A DNA stretch of 64,000 nt from Paenibacillus pabuli NBRC 13638 (GTDB lineage: Bacteria; Bacillota; Bacilli; Paenibacillales; Paenibacillaceae): the NCBI RefSeq assembly GCF_001514495.1, contig NZ_BCNM01000022.1:1-64000 (forward strand), given 5' to 3'. Under the pieces are notes generated by a model that worked only from the letters and a program-made list of their open reading frames with translations, was not told the origin of the DNA and ran no database searches. The position numbers and the translations under genes were made by a program. Shown here in pieces: positions 1-7,566 of the stretch. The first letter of the stretch is position 1; every line of letters starts with the position of its first letter.

Positions 1-158
1 TTGCCCCGCGAGCACACGCACGAATGAACCATAGCAAGATCAAACCAGCCACCCCTGCACCGCTTGTTTGGCGGGTGTCCAGAGGGCCTGCCAAGGTCCT
101 ATGGGGTCCTCCCGGGCGGGAGGATTTAGGAGGGGCGAAAAAAAGGAGATGATTCCAC
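1..158 (+). other. purM upstream region with hairpin
   Basis: This stretch precedes purM. By analogy with other Bacillota it should contain the end of purF, but the reading frame cannot be fixed from so short a piece: one frame stops at 25-27, another at 32-34, and a third stays open to about 150. A perfect hairpin lies at 107-124 (arms TCCTCCC and GGGAGGA, loop GGGC). It sits just before the purine-rich ribosome binding region AGGAGATG (143-150) that serves the TTG start at 159. The hairpin has no following T-run, so it is not an ordinary terminator. Confidence 0.4.
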
Positions 159-1199
159 TTGTCCGAAGCATATAAAAAGGCCGGCGTCGATATCGCGGCA
201 GGTAATGAAGCGGTTGAACGGATGAAAAAACACGTAAAGCGCACCTTCCGTCCGGAAGTGATGACAGATCTGGGGGGCTTTGGCGCCCTGTTCGGTTTGA
301 ACAAAGATAAATATGATGAGCCGGTACTCGTATCTGGAACAGACGGTGTAGGAACCAAGTTAAAAATCGCGTTTGCCATGGACCGTCACGACACGATCGG
401 TATCGACGCGGTAGCCATGTGTGTGAACGACATTGTGGTACAGGGGGCAGAGCCACTCTTTTTCCTGGACTACCTCGCATGTGACAAAGTCATCCCTGAG
501 AAGATCGAAGCAATCGTTGCGGGTATCGCGGAAGGCTGTCATCAATCGGGCTGTGCATTGATTGGCGGCGAAACGGCTGAAATGCCGGGCATGTACAGCG
601 AAGGGGAGTATGATATTGCCGGATTTACCGTAGGTATCGTGGACAAAGCCAAGATCATCAACGGTACAACCATCGCTCATGGTGATGCGGTGATTGGTCT
701 GGCTTCCAGCGGTGTGCATAGTAACGGGTTCTCGTTGGTACGCCGACTGCTGCTAGAAGAAGCAGGATTGGATCTTCACACTGACATAGCGGAACTGGGC
801 GGCAAGCTTGGTGATGCACTGCTGGAACCTACGAAAATCTATGTGAAACCACTTCTATCCCTCCTTGAAAAGGTAAACGTAAAAGGCATGGCTCACATTA
901 CTGGTGGCGGCTTTATCGAGAATATTCCGCGCATGTTGCCAAGCAGCGTAAATGTAGATATTGATTACGGCTCTTGGCCGATCCTGCCGATCTTCAACCT
1001 GTTGCAGGAAAAGGGAACGGTCTCGAACCGTGACATGTTCACCACATTTAACATGGGTATTGGACTTGTACTGGTCGTGAACGAAGCAGATGCAGCTGAA
1101 GCGCTGGAACATTTGAAATCTTCTGGCGAAGAAGCGTACATCATTGGACGTGTTACAGAAGGAGATGCGCGAGTAACCTTCACGGGAGCGGATGTTTAA
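159..1199 (+). CDS. purM: phosphoribosylformylglycinamidine cyclo-ligase
   Basis: This is AIR synthetase, a cytoplasmic enzyme that uses ATP to close formylglycinamidine ribonucleotide (FGAM) into aminoimidazole ribonucleotide (AIR) in de novo purine synthesis. The 346-residue product has the usual family length. Diagnostic stretches include SGTDGVGTKL near residue 60, GGETAEMPGMY near 136 and LASSGVHSNGFSLV near 182. The start is TTG at 159, preceded by AGGAGATG at a normal distance; no ATG with a good ribosome site is available. Its stop overlaps the purN start in TAATG, which suggests translational coupling. It is part of the purine operon, which continues from before the window. Confidence 0.97.
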   Translation: MSEAYKKAGVDIAAGNEAVERMKKHVKRTFRPEVMTDLGGFGALFGLNKDKYDEPVLVSGTDGVGTKLKIAFAMDRHDTIGIDAVAMCVNDIVVQGAEPLFFLDYLACDKVIPEKIEAIVAGIAEGCHQSGCALIGGETAEMPGMYSEGEYDIAGFTVGIVDKAKIINGTTIAHGDAVIGLASSGVHSNGFSLVRRLLLEEAGLDLHTDIAELGGKLGDALLEPTKIYVKPLLSLLEKVNVKGMAHITGGGFIENIPRMLPSSVNVDIDYGSWPILPIFNLLQEKGTVSNRDMFTTFNMGIGLVLVVNEADAAEALEHLKSSGEEAYIIGRVTEGDARVTFTGADV

Positions 1200-1816
1200 T
1201 GGCGAACTACCGTATTGCTGTATTTGCCTCTGGTGAAGGGTCGAACTTTCAGGCATTGGTTGATGCAGCACGGAGCGGAGGACTGGGTGCATCCATAGAT
1301 CTGCTGGTATGTGACAAGCCGACTGCACGTGTGGTGCAGCGAGCACAGGATGCTGGCGTGGAATGCCATCTGTTTACTCCCAAAAATTATGATTCCCGCG
1401 AAGCCTACGAGGCTGAGATTGTGGAAGTGCTTGAATCCAAGAAGATCGACTTGGTTGTTCTTGCGGGATATATGAGATTGCTGACTGCTGTTGTGGTGGA
1501 TCGTTACGCAGGGCGGTTGATTAACATTCATCCATCCTTGCTACCGGCATTTGCAGGTAAGGATGCGATTGGACAGGCTCTTGACTATGGCGTGAAAGTT
1601 ACGGGCGTGACCGTGCACTTTGTGGACGGTGGCATGGATACAGGGCCGATTATTGCCCAGCATCCCGTTCCTATTTTGCCAGAGGATACTGCTGAATCCA
1701 TCAGCCGTTCCATTCATGCGGCCGAACAGCAGTTATATCCTGAAGTTGTTTCCTGGTTCGCTCAAGGTCTGGTTCAGTTAGACGGACGTCACGTCACTGT
1801 TAACAAATCGGTTTGA
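1199..1816 (+). CDS. purN: phosphoribosylglycinamide formyltransferase
   Basis: GAR transformylase moves a formyl group from 10-formyltetrahydrofolate to glycinamide ribonucleotide in purine synthesis. The 205-residue protein carries the phosphate-binding GSN motif at residues 14-16, the INIHPSLLPAF block with Asn109 and His111, and HFVDGGMDTGPII with Asp147. These match the N/H/D catalytic triad known for the E. coli enzyme. The ATG shares one base with the purM stop codon. The gene is followed by a 335-base gap holding a structured repeat before purH, which is unusual inside this operon. Confidence 0.97.
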   Translation: MANYRIAVFASGEGSNFQALVDAARSGGLGASIDLLVCDKPTARVVQRAQDAGVECHLFTPKNYDSREAYEAEIVEVLESKKIDLVVLAGYMRLLTAVVVDRYAGRLINIHPSLLPAFAGKDAIGQALDYGVKVTGVTVHFVDGGMDTGPIIAQHPVPILPEDTAESISRSIHAAEQQLYPEVVSWFAQGLVQLDGRHVTVNKSV

Positions 1817-1844
1817 TATAAGTTGAAAATTTTTTTTACACATT

Positions 1845-2025
1845 CACGGAGAGGACAGAAAAAACCTGAAAAAGCGAAGCTAAAAGCTTTCTGCAAGAAA
1901 GCTGCATCGGAAGCATAAACTTCGCCTTTATCACCGGATTTTCCCTTTAAGAAAAGGGAATCAAAAAATCTGGGGATAACAGCGATTGGAAGGTTGTTCT
2001 GTAATCGGAGTGTCCCGTGTAAACA
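1845..2025 (+). repeat. structured intergenic repeat, copy 1
   Basis: This is one of three related elements in the window (others at about 7374-7511 and 17457-17597), all on the plus strand. It begins GGAGAGGACAGAA and ends near AGCGATTGGAAG followed by a less conserved tail. Predicted stems: GCGAAG with CTTCGC, closing around a perfect AGCTTTCT/AGAAAGCT hairpin; a long stem of TTATC-A-CCGGATTTT with AAAATCTGG-G-GATAA; and inside it TTCCCTTT with AAAGGGAA. Compared with the third copy, the outer arm reads TTATC/GATAA in place of TTGTC/GACAA, a compensatory change. It lies between purN and purH and has no terminator-like T-run. Confidence 0.7.
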
Positions 2026-2151
2026 TCTTGGTTCCACTTATATAACAGAAGTCGAATATTGGTACGCATTTTGTGATATTTCTCGGGAAATAAATCGGTT
2101 GTGTTTCGTCATGAAACGCGAAGCCATGGGACATTAAAGGAGGAGCATATT

Positions 2152-3699
2152 GTGAGTATCAAAAGAGCGCTGGTCAGCGTATGGGATAAAACAGGCATCG
2201 TGGACTTTTGCCGCGAGCTGTCGCAAATGGGTGTGGAGATTATTTCGACAGGAGGTACAAGCAGCCTGTTGTCGAAGGAAGGCGTACCTGTCATCGGAAT
2301 TTCGGATGTGACCGGATTTCCGGAGATCATGGATGGACGTGTCAAAACATTGCATCCGGCAGTTCATGGTGGTTTGCTGGCTGTTCGTGACAGCGAAGAG
2401 CACAAGCGCCAGATGGAAGAGAACGGACTGGGTTATATCGACCTTGTAGTTGTGAATCTGTATCCGTTCCAGGACACCATCGCCAAACCAGACGTAACGT
2501 ATGAGGATGCGATTGAGAATATTGATATCGGTGGTCCAACCATGCTTCGTTCTGCTGCCAAAAACCATGCATATGTTAGTGTCGTTGTAGACACCGCAGA
2601 TTATGGCAAGGTGCTTGAAGAAGTTCGCAGCAATGGGGACACCACACTCGAAACACGCAAACGGCTTGCGGCAAAAGTGTTCCGTCATACGGCGGCTTAC
2701 GATGCAGTCATTTCCGATTATCTCTCCAACCTGAATGGTGATCCATTGCCAGAGCGTCTGACGGTTACTTACGAAAAACTCCAGGATTTGCGCTACGGCG
2801 AAAATCCACATCAGCAGGCGGCATTCTACCGCAAACCGCTGGCAGCCCAAGATACGTTGACAACAGCCGAGCAAGTGCACGGCAAAGAATTGTCTTACAA
2901 TAATATCAACGATGCAAATGCAGCTTTGCAGATCGTTAAAGAGTTTGAAGAACCGGCCGTTGTGGCGGTTAAACATATGAATCCTTGCGGCGTAGGTATT
3001 GGCGAAAGCATCTACGAAGCTTATGGCAAAGCCTATGCGGCAGATCCAACTTCCATCTTTGGCGGAATTGTGGCAGCTAACCGCATTATTGACAGTGATA
3101 CAGCAGGCAAATTGAGTGAGATTTTCCTGGAAATTGTGCTGGCTCCTGACTTTACACAAGAGGCGCTTGATATTCTGACCAAAAAGAAAAACATTCGTTT
3201 GCTCAAAACGGGTGAACTGAACACTGCCCGCAAACGGGAGAGCCAATTCGTAGTCACTTCCATCGACGGCGGCATGATTGTACAACAAAGCGATGTGCAT
3301 TCGATCGAAGCGAGCGAGTTGAAAGTTGTTACTGATCGTGCACCATCGGAAGAAGAACTGAAACAGCTGCTATTTGGCTGGAAAGTAGTTAAACACGTGA
3401 AATCCAACGCAGTTGTACTTGCTGCGAATGATATGACGGTAGGTGTGGGCGCTGGACAAATGAATCGTGTGGGTGCAGCCAAAATTGCGATTGAGCAAGC
3501 TGGCGAGCAAGCAAAAGGTGCCATTCTGGCATCCGATGCGTTCTTCCCAATGGGTGATACGCTGGAACTGGCAGCAAAAGCTGGAATTACGGCCGTTATT
3601 CAACCAGGTGGCTCGATCAAGGACGAAGAGTCTATCAAAGTAGCGAATGAATACGGAATTGCCATGGTCTTCACAGGCGTTCGTCACTTCAAGCACTAA
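2152..3699 (+). CDS. purH: bifunctional AICAR transformylase / IMP cyclohydrolase
   Basis: PurH performs the last two steps to IMP: formylation of AICAR and ring closure. The 515-residue product has the N-terminal IMP cyclohydrolase domain (MGS-like fold, with STGGTSSLL and GFPEIMDGRVKTLHP) and the C-terminal transformylase domain, including the KHMNPCGVG motif that holds the catalytic Lys-His pair. The chosen start is GTG at 2152, because AAAGGAGGAG lies directly upstream; an ATG-less extension back to 2101 is open but has no ribosome site. It is followed by about 270 bases before purD, ending in a strong palindrome. Confidence 0.97.
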   Translation: MSIKRALVSVWDKTGIVDFCRELSQMGVEIISTGGTSSLLSKEGVPVIGISDVTGFPEIMDGRVKTLHPAVHGGLLAVRDSEEHKRQMEENGLGYIDLVVVNLYPFQDTIAKPDVTYEDAIENIDIGGPTMLRSAAKNHAYVSVVVDTADYGKVLEEVRSNGDTTLETRKRLAAKVFRHTAAYDAVISDYLSNLNGDPLPERLTVTYEKLQDLRYGENPHQQAAFYRKPLAAQDTLTTAEQVHGKELSYNNINDANAALQIVKEFEEPAVVAVKHMNPCGVGIGESIYEAYGKAYAADPTSIFGGIVAANRIIDSDTAGKLSEIFLEIVLAPDFTQEALDILTKKKNIRLLKTGELNTARKRESQFVVTSIDGGMIVQQSDVHSIEASELKVVTDRAPSEEELKQLLFGWKVVKHVKSNAVVLAANDMTVGVGAGQMNRVGAAKIAIEQAGEQAKGAILASDAFFPMGDTLELAAKAGITAVIQPGGSIKDEESIKVANEYGIAMVFTGVRHFKH

Positions 3700-3863
3700 G
3701 CAACAACAATATATAAATCCCATGTGATGTTATCTTGGGGAAAAACAGATTAAGGTCCTACAGTTGGAGGGAATAACGTCTCTGTGATCCGTTAAACTGC
3801 AAATCTGTAGAAACTGGCGTAAATAGAGTGCATTCAATTCTTTAAAGTGGAAATGCACTATCA

Positions 3864-3912
3864 AGGGGTGTCCCCGTCATGCTCATGACTTATGGGACAC
3901 CCTCTCTTTTTC
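3864..3912 (+). terminator. strong palindrome/terminator between purH and purD
   Basis: GGGTGTCCC pairs perfectly with GGGACACCC, with an inner GTCATG/CATGAC hairpin, followed by CTCTCTTTTTC. It looks like an intrinsic terminator, yet it lies about 60 bases before the purD start inside the purine operon. A closely related palindrome occurs at 10543-10594. It could attenuate purD expression, or purD could have its own promoter after it. Confidence 0.7.
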
Positions 3913-3972
3913 AGCTTTTTTGCGAGCATAGGCAGACAACATCCTGTAATTCATGGAGGGGGAAATGAGCAA

Positions 3973-5238
3973 ATGGATATTCTGGTAGTGGGCGGCGGAG
4001 GCCGGGAACATGCAATCATTTGGGCGCTGGCAAAGAGTCCAAAGGTAGACAAGATTCATTGTGCGCCTGGAAATGCAGGTATTGCACAACTCGCCGAGTG
4101 TCATCCGATTGCGGTCAATGAATTCGATAAACTGACGGCGCTTGCCGTGGAACTTCAAGTGGGTCTGGTGGTGATTGGGCCAGACGATCCGCTTGCAGAA
4201 GGCATTGTAGATGCTTTTGACAAGACTGGCATTCCGGTATTTGGTCCACGCCGTAATGCAGCGGAGATTGAGGGCAGCAAAACGTTCATGAAAGATCTGC
4301 TGCACAAATACCATATTCCGACTGCAGCCTATGAGAAATTTGATAACTACGAGCAGGCACAGGCTTATCTGGATGAGCAAGCGATTCCGGTGGTCATCAA
4401 GGCAGATGGACTTGCAGCGGGTAAAGGTGTTACAGTCGCCTATTCCCGTGAAGAAGCGAATCAGGCACTTCGCAGTATCATGGTGGACAAGGTGTTTGGA
4501 GAAGCAGGAGCCAAGGTTATCATCGAGGAATTTCTGGCAGGTCAGGAAATGTCGATTTTGGCTTTTGTCGATGGGGAGACCGTTCGTCCAATGGCGGCTG
4601 CACAGGATCACAAACCGGTATTCGATAACGACCAAGGGCCAAATACAGGCGGTATGGGGACGTACTCACCATTGCCGCATATTCCCGCATCGATCATTGA
4701 GGAAGCCGTGGAGACGATCATCAAACCAACAGCCAAAGCAATGGTTTCCGAGGGACGTCCGTTTCAAGGCGTATTGTTTGCAGGATTAATGATCTCGCCG
4801 GATGGCAAACCCAAAACGATCGAGTTCAATGCCCGTTTCGGTGATCCCGAGACACAGGTGGTATTGCCGCGTCTGAAGAGTGATCTGTTCGATATCTTCT
4901 GGGCGACCGTTCACGGCAAATTGGCTGACATCGAGATTGAATGGAGCGATGAAGCTGCGGTATGTGTAGTGCTTGCTTCAGGAGGTTATCCGGGTCCTTA
5001 TGCGAAAGGCGTAGCCATTGAGGGACTGGATCAGATTGATGATGCGGTGGTATTCCATGCAGGTACAGCTCGGAGTGAATCTGGAGAATGGGTGACGAAC
5101 GGTGGGCGGATTCTAGGCGTTGTGGGTCTTGGCTCTGATATTGCCGCAGCCAGAGCGAAAGCCTATGCTCAAGCGGAACGAATCCATTTTGACGGAAAAC
5201 ATCAGCGTTCCGACATCGCTGCCAAAGCTTTGGTTTAA
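3973..5238 (+). CDS. purD: phosphoribosylamine--glycine ligase
   Basis: GAR synthetase joins glycine to phosphoribosylamine with ATP in purine synthesis. The 421-residue protein begins MDILVVGGGGREHAI, the canonical N terminus, and carries ATP-grasp signatures such as VIKADGLAAGKGV, the GPNTGGMGTYSP loop and EFNARFGDPETQ. The start is taken at 3973, preceded by GGAGGGGGAA; an upstream in-frame ATG at 3892 lies inside the terminator palindrome and gives an unlikely extension. It is the last pur gene seen and is followed by a terminator. Confidence 0.96.
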   Translation: MDILVVGGGGREHAIIWALAKSPKVDKIHCAPGNAGIAQLAECHPIAVNEFDKLTALAVELQVGLVVIGPDDPLAEGIVDAFDKTGIPVFGPRRNAAEIEGSKTFMKDLLHKYHIPTAAYEKFDNYEQAQAYLDEQAIPVVIKADGLAAGKGVTVAYSREEANQALRSIMVDKVFGEAGAKVIIEEFLAGQEMSILAFVDGETVRPMAAAQDHKPVFDNDQGPNTGGMGTYSPLPHIPASIIEEAVETIIKPTAKAMVSEGRPFQGVLFAGLMISPDGKPKTIEFNARFGDPETQVVLPRLKSDLFDIFWATVHGKLADIEIEWSDEAAVCVVLASGGYPGPYAKGVAIEGLDQIDDAVVFHAGTARSESGEWVTNGGRILGVVGLGSDIAAARAKAYAQAERIHFDGKHQRSDIAAKALV

Positions 5239-5267
5239 CCCGTTTTAATTGAATACAATCACACATG

Positions 5268-5328
5268 AGGGTCCGTAAAGATGTGCACCGGAAAAAGGTG
5301 TTTGCATCCTGCGGGCCCTTTTCAACGT
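5268..5328 (+). terminator. terminator after purD
   Basis: An imperfect long hairpin pairs GGGTCCG with CGGGCCC through one wobble, then GATG with CATC and CACC with GGTG, around GGAAAAA, and is followed by TTTTC. It is placed just after the last purine gene. Confidence 0.75.
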
Positions 5329-5918
5329 ATACAGGGTTATGATGTAATTTGCTGGACTTTCACTGTCTGGATCCGGCCAAGAGAATGGTTGTAAATAAAG
5401 AAGCCTAATAGGTTTAATTCAGTAAAGTAGAGGGTAGTACTTCTATAAATGTCTATACTATACATGTGAACAATATCACAAAAAATCTGTGGTAAAAGTG
5501 GGAAGACGATATACATAAAAGTTTATTTTGTGAACTCATTCTAGAACTCATATGTCAAACCATAACGTGCAACTGGATGGTTTGACGTAGATCATGTTAT
5601 ACTTTTCCGAAACAGGAATGAACAAGAGGGGAGGTGGATATCTATTGGGAAGGCGATATTGTAAACTGTCCAAATGGAGAATTTTGGTGGAGTAAATCGA
5701 GAAACCATGACAGCATGAGGGGAAACCCTGTTTTAGTGAAGTTGTTTCTGTAAATGATGGACTTCATCCTGAATTCCTGTTTTGAATTTACAAGGTCAGA
5801 GTACAACCTATACGAACGTTATGATCAGATTGATTTTATATAAGGCATATGCTGTGTTTGAACGAAAATCAGCGGTTGAATGGTTAACACAGTTAACAGA
5901 TCACGCTGTAACTAACTC
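5329..5918 (+). other. long gene-free region before the first CNNM gene
   Basis: About 590 bases with no convincing protein. The most striking feature is a perfect 10-base inverted repeat at 5554-5586 (GTCAAACCAT and ATGGTTTGAC, 13-base loop) just before a T-rich stretch and GGGAGGTGG at about 5629. An open frame from 5782 has no ribosome site and runs into the CNNM gene in another frame, so it is not called. The region may be a long regulated 5' leader. No known riboswitch core (M-box, yybP-ykoY) was recognised by eye. Confidence 0.4.
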
Positions 5919-5953
5919 TGGAGGTGAATCCCTGAGAAGCGGGGAAATCATTG
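5919..5953 (+). promoter_or_regulatory. conserved start leader of DUF21-domain gene, copy 1
   Basis: GGAGGTGAATCCCT is followed by a small CCC/GGG hairpin and then GGGGAAATCATTGG, where the TTG is the start codon. An in-frame TGA (5933-5935) leaves TTG at 5951 as the only possible start, although it is about 22 bases from the Shine-Dalgarno sequence. The hairpin would bring the two closer. The same arrangement precedes the next gene at 7533-7566. A structured RNA named after the DUF21 domain has been reported in bacteria; whether this matches it could not be checked. Confidence 0.6.
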
Positions 5954-7288
5954 GACATAATTACCATATTGAATATTGTATTACTCATTATTTTGATTGC
6001 GTTAACCGCATTTTTCGTTGCATCCGAGTTCGCTGTGGTCAAGATTCGTACGTCAAAAATAGATCAGCTTGTTGCCGAGGGTAATAAGAAGGCTGTTTTG
6101 GCCAAAAAAGTAGTGTCGGATCTGGATTATTATCTGTCAGCCTGTCAGCTCGGTATTACCGTCACTGCCCTTGGATTGGGTGCGCTCGGTAAACCCACTG
6201 TTGAGAGGCTCTTATATCCGGTATTTAATTATCTAGACATACCGGCTTCAATCTCGTCCGTTGCATCGTATGCGATTGCATTTATCCTCGTCACGTTCCT
6301 TCACGTTGTTGTTGGTGAGATGGCTCCCAAAACGATGGCCATTCAATTCTCGGAGAGATTGACCCTGCTGCTCTCCCCGCCATTGTACTGGTTTGGAAAA
6401 ATTATGTACCCGTTCATCTGGACTCTCAACGGGGCATCCCGTGTCATTCTTCGGGCTTTTGGCGTAAAGCCTGTCGGTCATGAACAAGCCTACTCGGAGG
6501 ATGAGATCAAGATCATCATGAACCAGAGTTATGAGGGTGACGAGACCAATCAAATGAAGCTTTCATATATGGCAAATGTATTTGTGTTCGATGAACGTGA
6601 TGCCAAAGATATCATGGTTCCGAGGACGGAGCTTGTGACACTGAATCAGAATATGACTTATAACGATATTATTCCAATACTGGATGAATATAATTATTCA
6701 CGTTATCCCGTGATCGAGGATGGAGATAAGGACCGAATTGTCGGTGTAGTGAATGTGAAAAAGATTTTGCCTGATATGGTTGCCCTTAGGGAGCACCAAC
6801 TTGTCGATTTTGTTCGCGAAATCCCTTTCGTTTCTGAAGTTACAAGTATCCAGGATGCCATGATCAAGATGCAGCAGGAACGCGTGCACATGGCTGTGGT
6901 CGTGGATGAATACGGAGGTACTTCGGGAATCATTACAATGGAAGATATTCTCGAGGAGCTTGTCGGCGAGATACGTGATGAGTTCGATGCCGATGAAGTT
7001 GCTGATATTCAGGAAACTGGACAGAACCAATATCTCATTAACGGCCGGGTGCTTCTGGATGAGCTGGAGCGGCAGTTTGGGCTTGTTTTTGAAGGCAATG
7101 AAGAGATGGATACCGTGGCCGGATGGATTCAGTTCCAGAAGGGTGTCGGTGTGGAAAAAGGAGATACGGTAGACCACGGTGATTATATCTGGACCGTTGT
7201 GGACGCAGAAAATTTCCACATTAAGCAGGTTCTGCTTGAACGTGTAAAGGGTGCTGAGGTCGATGAATCTTCCAGTGATCTGGCGTGA
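5951..7288 (+). CDS. CNNM/HlyC-CorC family membrane protein
   Basis: A 445-residue membrane protein of the CNNM (DUF21) family, members of which are linked to magnesium or other cation homeostasis. It has an N-terminal membrane domain (residues about 1-195, with several hydrophobic helices and the conserved LDYYLSACQLGITVTALGLGALG), two CBS domains (about 215-335) and a C-terminal CorC_HlyC domain (about 350-430). The hemolysin name in databases is historical. The start is TTG at 5951, as an in-frame stop lies just upstream. A shorter paralogue follows at 7564, separated by a structured repeat. Which ion it handles cannot be read from sequence. Confidence 0.9.
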   Translation: MDIITILNIVLLIILIALTAFFVASEFAVVKIRTSKIDQLVAEGNKKAVLAKKVVSDLDYYLSACQLGITVTALGLGALGKPTVERLLYPVFNYLDIPASISSVASYAIAFILVTFLHVVVGEMAPKTMAIQFSERLTLLLSPPLYWFGKIMYPFIWTLNGASRVILRAFGVKPVGHEQAYSEDEIKIIMNQSYEGDETNQMKLSYMANVFVFDERDAKDIMVPRTELVTLNQNMTYNDIIPILDEYNYSRYPVIEDGDKDRIVGVVNVKKILPDMVALREHQLVDFVREIPFVSEVTSIQDAMIKMQQERVHMAVVVDEYGGTSGIITMEDILEELVGEIRDEFDADEVADIQETGQNQYLINGRVLLDELERQFGLVFEGNEEMDTVAGWIQFQKGVGVEKGDTVDHGDYIWTVVDAENFHIKQVLLERVKGAEVDESSSDLA

Positions 7289-7373
7289 TTTTGATTCGAT
7301 CAGGGCTGTAATTTTGGGTTTGACTGCGCAATTGGCTATGCCCTCAGGATTTAAAAGTTTTGGCAACGTAGCA

Positions 7374-7511
7374 ATGTAGGGACGGAATCGCTTCTGAAGA
7401 AGCGTAGCGCGCGTTTGCAAACAAATTTTAAACCTTTGAAAACAACAATCAGGGAAATTTGGAGGCAATGGCGATCGGAAGAACGAGCCGTCACCGGAAC
7501 GTCAATCGTGC
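7374..7511 (+). repeat. structured intergenic repeat, copy 2
   Basis: Second member of the three-copy family. It starts GGGACGGAATCGCTTCTGAAGAAGCG, in which CGCTTC and GAAGCG form a perfect hairpin with a TGAA loop. Later TTGC plus AAATTT pair with AAATTT plus GCAA across an internal loop, and the element closes with GGCGATCGGAAGAACGAGCC and CACCGGAACG. It sits between two paralogous CNNM genes on the plus strand. Confidence 0.7.
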
Positions 7512-7532
7512 AACCTTATTTTAAATTTTAAT

Positions 7533-7566
7533 GGAGGTGAATCCCTCATATTGAGGGAAATCATTG
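7533..7566 (+). promoter_or_regulatory. conserved start leader of DUF21-domain gene, copy 2
   Basis: GGAGGTGAATCCCTC is followed by ATATT and GAGGG (CCCTC/GAGGG, a perfect 5-base stem), then AAATCATTGGAC with the TTG start at 7564. As in copy 1, an in-frame TGA (7552-7554) lies within the hairpin and rules out any earlier start. The stem sequence differs between the copies while pairing is kept. Confidence 0.65.

Noticed and set aside
2134..3300. Open frame of 388 codons on the minus strand inside purH
   Set aside because: It lies opposite a certain housekeeping gene, has no ribosome site and reads as composition noise.
5239..5950. Possible M-box or yybP-ykoY riboswitch before a cation-related gene
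   Set aside because: None of the conserved core strings of these riboswitches could be found by eye.
5782..6084. 100-codon frame before the first CNNM gene
   Set aside because: No ribosome site; its second half is the CNNM gene in the wrong frame.
6698..7468. Open frame of 256 codons on the minus strand overlapping the first CNNM gene and repeat copy 2
   Set aside because: Runs through a clear coding gene and a non-coding repeat; no ribosome site.
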